A stretch of 64,000 bases of DNA from positions 62,001 to 126,000 of the forward strand of contig NZ_JAJSBI010000007.1 in the NCBI RefSeq assembly GCF_021261325.1. The letters run 5' to 3'. This document shows, piece by piece, positions 52,961 to 60,956 of the stretch (the first letter of the stretch is position 1; every line of letters starts with the position of its first letter). A model generated the notes under the pieces. That model was not told where the DNA came from. It was given only the letters and a program-made list of their open reading frames with translations, and did not search any database. The stretch is from Streptomyces guryensis. Lineage in GTDB: Bacteria > Actinomycetota > Actinomycetes > Streptomycetales > Streptomycetaceae. The position numbers were made by a program, and so were the translations under genes.

Positions 52961-53000
52961 GCCCGACCGCTGGCGACGGGGGATGCACCAGCGATCGGGC
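52961..53000. terminator. hairpin between convergent genes
   Basis: GCCCGA-c-CGCTGG and CCAGCG-a-TCGGGC form 12-bp arms with one mismatch, just after the hypothetical gene. No T-run. Confidence 0.55.
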
Positions 53001-53130
53001 TGGGTCCAAGCCTAACAAGGCCGCGGGCCCTACGGGAGTCGACTGCTCCGCCGCGGCGCGGGGATGTGGCCGGTATCACTGGGTCGGCCCTGTTGACCAG
53101 GGCTGCCACCAGGGCGTCCACCAGGTCGGA

Positions 53131-56100
53131 CTAGTGGTCGCACGGAGGCTTGTACGAGAGCCGCGGCAGGTATTCGTGCCATTTCTCGGGTGTCAGAACG
53201 CCCTGGGTGGTCGAGCAGATGTGCCGGATCGCGTCGTCCGTGTCCAGATTCCACAGCCGTACGGTGTCGGCGCCGCTCGACACTCCCAGCAGGTGGCTCC
53301 TGGGGCTGAACGACAGGAAGTTGCCGGTCTTGGCGTTGGGGCTCATGGACTGCCCGATGGCGGCGGCCTCGGAGGGGTCGGCCACGTTCCACAGGCGGAC
53401 GGTGTTGTCGTTGCCGCCGCTGGCCAGGGTGCGGCCGTCCTTGCTGAGGGTGAGTGACACGACCGCTTCGGTGTGACCGGTCAGGGGGCCGCCGTCCTCG
53501 GTCGCCTCGCGGGGGTCGGTGACGTTCCACAGCCGGACCGTGTCGTCGTCGCTGCCGCTGACCAGAGTGCGGCCGTCCGGACTGTAGACGAGGACGTTGA
53601 CGGGTCCGCCGTGCCCGGTGAGCGGTGTGCCCAGGCTGCTGACGTGGCGGGGGTCGGTGACGTTCCAGAACCGGATGGTGGCGTCCGCACTGCCGCTGGC
53701 CAGCGTGTGGCCGTCCGGGCTGAAGACAAGGCTGTTGATGTAGCCCTTGTGGCCGGTGATCGGTGCGCCGAGCCTGACGGCATGGGACGGGTCGGCGACG
53801 TTCCACAGCTGGATGGTGCGGTCGTCGTAGGGGCTCGCCAGGGTCCGCCCGTCCGGGCTGAAGGCCAGCGCGTCGGAGCCCGTGAAGCGGGTCCGCATGG
53901 GGAGGGGCGCCCCGTAGGAGACCGGCCGGGCCGGGTCGGTGACGTTCCACAGGTACAGCTTCTGGCGGCCGTTCAGTACGGCGAGCGTGTGGCCGTCGGG
54001 GGAGAAGGCCAGCTGGCGCTGGCCGCCGTCCGCGGACATGAACGGTTTGCCCATCGCCACGGGCCGGCCGGGAACCCTCACGTTCCACAGCCGGATCCGC
54101 CCGTCGCGCGCGGCCATGGCCAGCACCTGCCCGTCCGGGCGGAACGCCCCGAAGGCGCCGACCATGTCCGACGTCGGCACCGACCACAGGCGGACCTTGC
54201 TGTCGCCGCTGCCGGTGGCGAGGGTACGGCCGTCGGGGCTGAAGCCCAGGGCGTACATCTCGCCGCTGCTGCCCGCGAGCGGCTCGCCGACCTGCGACGG
54301 GGAGGACGGATCGCTGACGTTCCACAGGCTGGCCGTGCTGTCCGCGCTGGCGGCCGCGAGCATGCCGCCCCTGGGGCTGAAGGCCACGGACCAGACGGGC
54401 CCGGTGTGACCGGTGAGCGGCGAACCGAGCTGGGTGGCGTTGCGTGGGTGGGTGACGTCCCAGAGCCGGACGGTGTCGTCCGCGCTGCCACTGGCGAGGG
54501 TGTGGCCGTCGGGGCTGAAGGCCACCGAGTGCACCGTGTCCGTATGGCCCTTCAGCACCCGGTCGACCGGCTTCGGACGGCGCGGATCGGACAGGTCCCA
54601 CAGCATGATCGTGTCGTCGTCGCCGCCGGCTGCCAGCAGCCGGCCGTCGGGGCTGAAGGCCACGGACCGTACGGCGTCGGAGTGGCCGGTCAGCGGGCTG
54701 AGCGCCTTCGGCCGACCCGGGTCGGTCATGTCCCACAGCCGTACGGTGTGGTCCTCGTCGGCGGAGGCGAGCGTGCGTCCGTCCGGGCTGAAGGCGAGCA
54801 GGTAGATCGTGCCGGAGTGGCCGGTCAGGGGCGTGCCGAGCGGCTTGGGGTGGGCGGGATCCCGTACGTCCCACAGCCGGACGGTGCCGTCGTCGCCGGC
54901 GGAGGCGAGGGTGTGGCCGTCCGGGCTGAAGAGGGCGGTGCTCACCCAACTCGTGTGGCCGGTGAGCGGCCGGCCCAGCGGTTTCGGGTGCGAGCGGTCG
55001 CTGACGTCCCAGAGCCGGACCGTGCGGTCGTAGCTGGCGGTGGCCAGGACCTTCCCGTCCGGGCTGAACGAGGTGAGGTAGACGGCGCCGGTGTGGCCGA
55101 GCAGCGGCGTGGCCAGCGGCGCGTTCACGATCGAGACCAGCCGGTTGTTGGTGCCCGCGTCGTCCGGCCGCAGCCCATGGGCGACCAGGTCCAGCTGGGC
55201 GGAGAGCGAGGGGTCGGTGTCCTGGACCCGGTCGGCCTCGGCGACCACCTGCTGGAACACCGCGTCGTTGCGCTGCTGCCAGGCGAGGACCGCCGCACCG
55301 ACGGCCAGGATGGACATGACGACCAGTGCGGACACCGCCCCGCGCCGCATCACGAGGGTGCGCTTGCGCAGCCGTACCGAAGCGGCCAGGAACTCCACCG
55401 CGCTGCGGGTCAGGAAGGTGTCGCCGGCGGACTTCGCCCAGCTGCGCGCCTGGGCCAGCCGCGAACCCCGGTACAGCAGCGAGGAGTCGCGGTCCGAGCC
55501 CTCCCAGGCCCGGCCGTCCTCCTCCAGCTGCTGGCGGAGCAGATGGTCGCCCCGGCCCTCGTCGATCCAGTCGCGCAGCCTCGGCCAGGCGGTCAGCAGC
55601 GCCTCGTGGGTGATCTCCACGGTCTCCGCGTCGAGCGTCACCAGCCGGGCGCGGACCAGTGCCTCCAGCGACTCCTCCGTCTTGCCGGGATCCGCCGACT
55701 CCTGCGCCAGCTGGCGCCGGGTCCCCCGACGGCGGGTGGCCTGGGTGTCCTCGCCCAGCCGGACCAGCCGCAGCAGGAGCAGCCGCGCGGCCGTACGCGC
55801 AGGCGGGTCGAGGCTCGACCAGGCCCGCTCGGCGGTGGCGGCCACCGCGCCCTTGATCCCGCCCGCGGCCCGGTAACCGGCCAGCGTCAGCCGCCCCGCC
55901 TTCCGCCGCTGCCAGGTGGCGAGCAACGCGTGCGAGAGCAGCGGCAGCACCCCGGCGTCATGTGCCCCGCGCGGCCCGTCGGCGCTCACCTCCCGGACGA
56001 TCAGCTCCGCGAGACCCGGTTCGAGTTCCAGGCCCACGGCCTTCGCCGGGCCGGTCACCGCCTCGCGCAGCTCGGCCGTGGTCAGCGGCCCGAGGACCAT

Positions 56101-57147
56101 GTGCCGGTGCTGCAGCGCGTCGGCCAGTTCGGGATAGCGCAGGCACTGCTCGTAGAAGTCGGCGCGGATGCCGAGGACCACGAGCAGGGCGGCCGGGTCG
56201 TCCGGTCCGGCGGCCGAGCAGACGGCGTGCAGGACCTGGACGAAGGCGTGTCTGCTCGCCTCGTCGGCGCAGAGGGTGAAGGCCTCCTCGAACTGGTCCA
56301 CGATGACGACCGGCCGCTCGCCGGAGGGTGCCTCGCGCCGGGCCCACTCGGCGACGGCACCCCGGACGGCGTGCGCGAACGCGGGCGTGCCGGGTTCTGT
56401 GGCCGCGGACCCGTCCGCCGCCCTGGACAGGACGGGCGCGAGCTCCGGGACGCACCGGGCCAGCTCACCGATGGGATCGGCTCCCGGGACGAGCTGCAGA
56501 ACCACCCTCGGCCGGCCCGTGTCGTCGCCGAGCGCGCCGTTCTGCGCGGCGGGCACCAGTCCGGCGTTGAGCAGGGACGACTTACCCGCCCCCGACGCGC
56601 CGACGAGCATGACCAGCCCACCGGTCTTCTCCGCCGCGTGCAGCTGGTCGACGAGGGCGCTGGTGCTGCGCTCCCGGCCGAAGAACCACCGGGCGTCCTC
56701 TTGCCGGTAGGAGGCCAGCCCCCGGTACGGGCACACACTGGGGGCGGCCGGATCCTCGGCCGGAGGCCGCTCGTCCACCTCGGTGGCCGCCGCGGGCCGG
56801 TCGCCCGCCGGGTCGGCGAGCGCACGCTCCCACAACCGCTGCCACTGGCCCAGGTCGTACAGACCGGCGGAGACCGGCGTCGGCCGCGCCCGCCGGGCCT
56901 GAGGTATCAGGACGTGCAGCACCGCGGCGAGTGCCGGGAACTGGGCCGGCACGTTCTTGGCCCGCCGCCAGTCGCTGATCCGCTGGGCGGAGACCCGTAC
57001 CGGCCGCCCGCGCTCGTCCACCCGCTGAAGCTGTACGACCGCCTCGGCCACCCGCGCGAGAGGAGGGTTGCCCGCCTCCTTGTACAGCAGAGCGAGGCGC
57101 TCCGCGAAGGCAGTACGTGCCCCTGAGTCGGAACCCAAGGCCTCCAC
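53131..57147 (-). CDS. HTH-nSTAND-WD40 protein
   Basis: 1338 residues from GTG 57147 behind GGGGGAG. Residues about 10-90 form an XRE-like helical domain (FAERLALLYKEAG...VSAQRISDWRRAKNVPAQFPALAAVLHVL). About 138-550 is a novel-STAND NTPase: CPYRGLASYRQEDARWFFGRE, P-loop GASGAGKS (183-190), PVVIVDQFEEAFTLC (Walker B), and a winged-helix end ITHEALLTAWPRLRDWI. One membrane helix at about 610-633 is followed by 14 WD40 repeats with the FSPDGxTLAS...TVRLWDV pattern, enough for two seven-bladed propellers. It likely senses a ligand outside the membrane and signals inward. Target unknown. Third distinct STAND type in the window. Confidence 0.9.
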   Translation of the reverse strand: MEALGSDSGARTAFAERLALLYKEAGNPPLARVAEAVVQLQRVDERGRPVRVSAQRISDWRRAKNVPAQFPALAAVLHVLIPQARRARPTPVSAGLYDLGQWQRLWERALADPAGDRPAAATEVDERPPAEDPAAPSVCPYRGLASYRQEDARWFFGRERSTSALVDQLHAAEKTGGLVMLVGASGAGKSSLLNAGLVPAAQNGALGDDTGRPRVVLQLVPGADPIGELARCVPELAPVLSRAADGSAATEPGTPAFAHAVRGAVAEWARREAPSGERPVVIVDQFEEAFTLCADEASRHAFVQVLHAVCSAAGPDDPAALLVVLGIRADFYEQCLRYPELADALQHRHMVLGPLTTAELREAVTGPAKAVGLELEPGLAELIVREVSADGPRGAHDAGVLPLLSHALLATWQRRKAGRLTLAGYRAAGGIKGAVAATAERAWSSLDPPARTAARLLLLRLVRLGEDTQATRRRGTRRQLAQESADPGKTEESLEALVRARLVTLDAETVEITHEALLTAWPRLRDWIDEGRGDHLLRQQLEEDGRAWEGSDRDSSLLYRGSRLAQARSWAKSAGDTFLTRSAVEFLAASVRLRKRTLVMRRGAVSALVVMSILAVGAAVLAWQQRNDAVFQQVVAEADRVQDTDPSLSAQLDLVAHGLRPDDAGTNNRLVSIVNAPLATPLLGHTGAVYLTSFSPDGKVLATASYDRTVRLWDVSDRSHPKPLGRPLTGHTSWVSTALFSPDGHTLASAGDDGTVRLWDVRDPAHPKPLGTPLTGHSGTIYLLAFSPDGRTLASADEDHTVRLWDMTDPGRPKALSPLTGHSDAVRSVAFSPDGRLLAAGGDDDTIMLWDLSDPRRPKPVDRVLKGHTDTVHSVAFSPDGHTLASGSADDTVRLWDVTHPRNATQLGSPLTGHTGPVWSVAFSPRGGMLAAASADSTASLWNVSDPSSPSQVGEPLAGSSGEMYALGFSPDGRTLATGSGDSKVRLWSVPTSDMVGAFGAFRPDGQVLAMAARDGRIRLWNVRVPGRPVAMGKPFMSADGGQRQLAFSPDGHTLAVLNGRQKLYLWNVTDPARPVSYGAPLPMRTRFTGSDALAFSPDGRTLASPYDDRTIQLWNVADPSHAVRLGAPITGHKGYINSLVFSPDGHTLASGSADATIRFWNVTDPRHVSSLGTPLTGHGGPVNVLVYSPDGRTLVSGSDDDTVRLWNVTDPREATEDGGPLTGHTEAVVSLTLSKDGRTLASGGNDNTVRLWNVADPSEAAAIGQSMSPNAKTGNFLSFSPRSHLLGVSSGADTVRLWNLDTDDAIRHICSTTQGVLTPEKWHEYLPRLSYKPPCDH

Positions 57148-57418
57148 CCCTTACTCCCCCCGCGCTTGGACATCCGGACCGGAAAACTCACTTTATACGG
57201 CTGACCTGCGGCGTAAGCCTCCGGACCGGCACCTGAATCTCCTCACGGCAGGCCACAGCTGGCAGGATCACGATGCAAGGGCGAACCCGTCGGACACCGT
57301 CCGCGCAGGCCATCAGCTCAGCGCTCGGGAAGACAGCCCACGGCGCCGAACCTTCTCGGCCAGCTCTCCAGGAGCTATGAGACGACGGTGCCGGACACAT
57401 CGCCCGAGCCCCCGAGAT
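57148..57418 (+). promoter_or_regulatory. structured leader, candidate riboswitch before the secreted propeller gene
   Basis: This 5' region precedes a strong intrinsic terminator and an exported-protein gene, the usual arrangement for an attenuating riboswitch. It contains GCAGGATCACGATGCAAGGG and GGGCGAACCCG blocks (57262-57290) and an 'AGCTCTCCAGGAGCTATGAG' hairpin (57362-57381). Some blocks recall the GGGxGAAxCC pieces of c-di-AMP leaders, but I cannot align the whole. No open frame here is convincing. Confidence 0.35.
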
Positions 57419-57483
57419 CCGCGCCGCTCGGCACCGGTCCCCACGAGGGGAGGGACCGGAGCCGAACGGCGCGGAGTGCTTTT
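57419..57483 (+). terminator. long intrinsic terminator with T-run in the leader of the propeller gene
   Basis: CCGCGCCG/CGGCGCGG (57419-57426, 57467-57474), CGGC/GCCG and CCGGTCCC/GGGACCGG stack into about 20 pairs with small bulges and a ten-base loop, followed by AGTGCTTTT. A rare U-tailed terminator for this GC content, 163 bp before the gene start. Confidence 0.75.
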
Positions 57484-57540
57484 GATCACTGTGAGGGCGA
57501 GTCGCTACGGGATTGATCACTGCGGTGGACTTTTTGATCA
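57482..57540. repeat. three TTGATCA direct repeats upstream of the propeller gene
   Basis: TTGATCA occurs at 57482-57488, 57513-57519 and 57534-57540, the first two extended as TTGATCACTG. Each is itself nearly palindromic (TGATCA). They may be regulator sites for either divergent gene. Confidence 0.6.
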
Positions 57541-57645
57541 TCGTTGACCCTCCTTTGCATCCGTTGTCACCGGCGTGACCTACGCTCCGCTCACTTCCCC
57601 AGTTCTTCAGGGGCTCTTTTTCGTTCCGGGGGGTTCGAAACCACC

Positions 57646-59643
57646 GTGCGCACACGCACTCTCTCGGCCGCGACCGCACTCGCGGTCCTCTTCGGCTCGG
57701 CCGCGCTCGCGGTCATGTCGGCCGCGCCCGCGCTGGCCGACTCCAGCACCGCCCTGCCGGTCACGTCGACCGGCGACGTCGTCGTGGACGGCGTCCACCA
57801 GCGGGTCTTCATCAGCGACCCCAAGAGCGGAAAGGTCGTCGCCACCGACTACAGCGGCAGCGTCGTCGGCACGATCGACACGCTGCCCGGCGTCCGAGGC
57901 CTGGAGCTCTCCGCCGACTCCGGCACCCTGTACGCGGCCGTCGCCGACGCGAACGCCATCGTGGCCATCGACACGGCCACCGCCACCGAGACCCACACCT
58001 ACCCGACGGGTGACGGCACCGACCCCCAGTACGTGGCCTACACGGGCGGCAAGCTCTGGTTCGGCTACGGCAGCGCGGCCAACGGCAACATCGGCTCGCT
58101 CGACCTGGGCGGCACCGACCCGGTCGTGACCCTGAACCAGGACGGGAACACCTTCTACCAGGCGCCGATCCTGGACGCCTCGCCCGGCGCCCCGGGCACC
58201 CTGGTGGCGGGCGCGCCCGGTCAGAGCCCGGTGGAACTCGCCGTGTACGACGTCTCGTCGGGCACCGCGAGCCGTACCGCGTACGCCTTCGACCCCGGCA
58301 GCACCGGCGGCGGCAACCTGCGCGACCTCGCGGTCACACCGGACGGCAAGGACGTCGTCACGGCCAGCGGATCGCCGTACTACCAGGCCGTCTACAAGCT
58401 CTCCGACCTGACGGCGGACGGCAAGTACGAGACCACCAACTACCCCGACGCCGTGGACATCGCGCCCAACGGCGACGTGGCCGCGGGCACCGACTCCGCC
58501 TACGGCTCCGACGTCCACGTCTTCAAGGCCGGCGCCTCGACGCCCACACGGGAGTACGACTTCCCCAGCTCCACCGGCGGCACCGCCTCCGACGAGCTGG
58601 CCGGCAGCGGCCTGGCCTGGGCACCGGACGAGAGCAAGCTGTTCGCGGTGTCGTACGACAGCAACAACACCTACTCGCTGCGGATCTACGACGACCCGCT
58701 GAAGGCCGCCGACACCCTGACGGCCACCGCCCCGGCCACCGCGCCCCGCGCCAAGCCGCTCACGGTCACGGGCAAGCTGACCTCGAACGCGGCCTTCGCG
58801 TCCGGCACGACGGTCTCCGTCCGCCGCACGGACGACGAGTCCGCGTCCGGCAAGCTGCTCGGCACGGCGACGGTCGGCGCCGACGGCTCGTACTCCTTCG
58901 CGGACACCCCGCCCGTCGGCGGCCAGGTCACGTACACGGTCACGTACGCGGGCGACGACTCCCACGCGGCCGCCACCGCCACGACGACGGTGAACGTCAC
59001 GAAGTCGACGACCGCCCTGACCCTGGACGGCAACGGCAAGGTGTACGCGTACAACACCCAGGTGAAGTTCACGGCGCACCTGGGGACGACGTACAAGAAC
59101 CGCATCGTCGCGATCTACGCCGACCCGTACGGCGGCGACAAGCCCAACAAGCTGATCAAGTCCGGCGCGGTCGACTCCTCCGGCAACCTGTCCGCCACGC
59201 TCTATCTGACCCGCGACACCAGGCTCACCGCCAAGTTCACGGGCGACACCCGCTACGCGCCCGCGACGGTCACGAGCACGGTGGGCGCACGGGTCAGGGT
59301 GACGACCGCACTCAGCGGCTACTACAAGACCCAGACGGCGTGGAACCAGACGTACCGCTACTTCCACAAGTCCAAGGAACCCGCCTTCGGCACGACGATG
59401 ACGCCGTACCCGAACCGCAAGTACAAGGTCGAGGTCCAGGGCTACTACGAAGGCGCCTGGCGCGGCACGCACAGCGAGTACCTCGTGCTCGGCTCGGACG
59501 GCCAGGACACCCTCGTCCTCACCGGCACCCCGCCGACGGGCGTCCGCTTCCGCATCCGCTCGTCCTACATCGACACGGCGTCGGGCGACAACGTGAACTC
59601 GACGACCTACGGGACGTGGAAGTACTTCGTCTTCACGAGCTGA
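57646..59643 (+). CDS. secreted beta-propeller protein with Ig-like domain
   Basis: 665 residues from GTG 57646. A signal peptide (residues 1-31, ending PALAD) is followed by a YVTN/YncE-like propeller (VVVDGVHQRVFISDPKSGKVVATDYSG, LELSADSGTLYAAVADANAIVAIDT, LAVTPDGKDVVTASG) to about residue 350. Then come an Ig-like repeat (LTVTGKLTSNAAFASGTTVSV...VTYTVTYAGDDSHAAATATTTVNV) and a C-terminal beta-rich region with many Tyr/Thr. No enzyme motif. It is probably an extracellular binding or surface protein. Confidence 0.8.
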   Translation: MRTRTLSAATALAVLFGSAALAVMSAAPALADSSTALPVTSTGDVVVDGVHQRVFISDPKSGKVVATDYSGSVVGTIDTLPGVRGLELSADSGTLYAAVADANAIVAIDTATATETHTYPTGDGTDPQYVAYTGGKLWFGYGSAANGNIGSLDLGGTDPVVTLNQDGNTFYQAPILDASPGAPGTLVAGAPGQSPVELAVYDVSSGTASRTAYAFDPGSTGGGNLRDLAVTPDGKDVVTASGSPYYQAVYKLSDLTADGKYETTNYPDAVDIAPNGDVAAGTDSAYGSDVHVFKAGASTPTREYDFPSSTGGTASDELAGSGLAWAPDESKLFAVSYDSNNTYSLRIYDDPLKAADTLTATAPATAPRAKPLTVTGKLTSNAAFASGTTVSVRRTDDESASGKLLGTATVGADGSYSFADTPPVGGQVTYTVTYAGDDSHAAATATTTVNVTKSTTALTLDGNGKVYAYNTQVKFTAHLGTTYKNRIVAIYADPYGGDKPNKLIKSGAVDSSGNLSATLYLTRDTRLTAKFTGDTRYAPATVTSTVGARVRVTTALSGYYKTQTAWNQTYRYFHKSKEPAFGTTMTPYPNRKYKVEVQGYYEGAWRGTHSEYLVLGSDGQDTLVLTGTPPTGVRFRIRSSYIDTASGDNVNSTTYGTWKYFVFTS

Positions 59644-59649
59644 GACCGG

Positions 59650-60234
59650 TCACCCGGCCGGATCCCGAAGGGCCTGTCCACCCGCAAGGAGCGGTGTGAC
59701 GATGTTCCTGACCTGCTGTTCCGTGACACCGCCGGAGACGGAGGCGGCGATACGGCCCTTGCGGTCGAGGAACACCGTGTACGGGAGGCCGACCTGGCTG
59801 ACCGCTCCGCGGGGGATGCGCAGCGCCTGCTTGCCGTGCTCGTCGACGAGGGTCGGATAGTTCAGGCCGCGATCGCGGATGAAGGAGAGCGCGCTGGACG
59901 CCGGCTCTCCGCCGTCGAGGCCGACGACCTGAAGGCCCTGCTTGCCCAGGGCCTTCTGGATCCGGGCCAGTCCGGGTGACTCGACGCGGCAGGGCGGGCA
60001 CCAGGACGCCCACGCGTTCAGCACCACGACCTTCCCCCTGAACGCGTCCAGCCGTACCGGACGGCCGTCGGCTCCGCCGCCCCGGAGGACGGGCATGGTC
60101 TGGCGACGGGCCACGGGCCAGCTGCTGACGCCGTCCTTCACGGTCGCGTCGTCGGTGGCCGGATGGGAGCCGGCACAGCCGGACACGAGGGCCGCCGCGC
60201 ACAAGGCCGTCCAGGCGGCCCGCTTGATCGTCAT
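59650..60234 (-). CDS. TlpA/ResA-like thioredoxin lipoprotein
   Basis: About 194 residues from ATG 60234. A TTG 18 bases upstream is possible. A lipoprotein signal (ALCAAALVSGC, lipobox Cys) anchors it outside the membrane. The AhpC/TSA-type thioredoxin domain has FRGKVVVLNAWASWCPPCRVE with the redox WCPPC, the cis-Pro region GLPYTVFLD, and the GVTEQQVRNIV end. It should reduce extracytoplasmic disulphides, for example on apocytochromes. Confidence 0.85.
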   Translation of the reverse strand: MTIKRAAWTALCAAALVSGCAGSHPATDDATVKDGVSSWPVARRQTMPVLRGGGADGRPVRLDAFRGKVVVLNAWASWCPPCRVESPGLARIQKALGKQGLQVVGLDGGEPASSALSFIRDRGLNYPTLVDEHGKQALRIPRGAVSQVGLPYTVFLDRKGRIAASVSGGVTEQQVRNIVTPLLAGGQALRDPAG

Positions 60235-60382
60235 GAGCCGTGAGTATGACAAGCCGGCCGGGGCCTGCGGACGGCCGCCCCGGGACCTTCGACGGCAGCG
60301 CCGACGGCCGGCCGGCTGCGTCCTGGACCGGCGGTGTGCCCCGGTGAGTTGACGGTCCGGCGGCTGCCTTACGGTTCATCGG

Positions 60383-60865
60383 GTGGCGAATCGATCTGTG
60401 CGCAACCGGATGCTGTTGACCGGCGCCGTGGCGCTGGCGGTGCTGGGCGTCTGCATGGCCGTCACGGGCGGTGGCAGCGGCCCCGAGGCGGCCCCGCACG
60501 CCGGTGACGCGGCCTGTCGGGCTGCTGCCGGGAAGCTGCCCGACAGGATCGCCGGGCTGGAGCGCGGCCACTCGGGCGCGGCCGGAGTCACGGTGTGGGG
60601 CAGCGGGAAGATCGTCACCCGCTGCGGGATCCCGATGCCGCCCAGGACACCGGACCCGTGCGCGACGGTGAACGGCGTCGACTGGGTATGGCACCGCGGG
60701 CAGGGCGGCGACGGCCGCGACCTGCTCGTCACCTACGGACGTTCCCCCGGCCTGGAACTGACGGTTCAGCGCGGCGCGCCGTCGGAGGAGGCGCTGGTGG
60801 AACTGACGAAGGCGGCTGCGGCGCTGCCCCAGCACCGTAAGTGCCTCGACTCCCAGGAGACCTGA
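60383..60865 (+). CDS. DUF3515-like exported protein
   Basis: 160 residues from GTG 60383. An N-terminal membrane anchor or signal (NRMLLTGAVALAVLGVCMAV) is followed by four conserved Cys (DAACRAA, VTRCGIP, PDPCATV, HRKCLDS) and VNGVDWVW, resembling DUF3515. Function unknown, extracytoplasmic. It is followed by a U-tailed terminator. Confidence 0.7.
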   Translation: MANRSVRNRMLLTGAVALAVLGVCMAVTGGGSGPEAAPHAGDAACRAAAGKLPDRIAGLERGHSGAAGVTVWGSGKIVTRCGIPMPPRTPDPCATVNGVDWVWHRGQGGDGRDLLVTYGRSPGLELTVQRGAPSEEALVELTKAAAALPQHRKCLDSQET

Positions 60866-60885
60866 GTCCCCGTCACGGGAAAAGG

Positions 60886-60913
60886 GCGCCGACCGCCCCC
60901 GGCCGGCGCTTTT
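60886..60913 (+). terminator. intrinsic terminator after the DUF3515-like gene
   Basis: GCGCCG (60886-60891) and CGGCGC (60904-60909) pair, followed by TTTT (60910-60913). Confidence 0.75.
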
Positions 60914-60956
60914 CGCCGCCCCCCACGCCACACGCGTGCTCACAGATGAGGAAACC

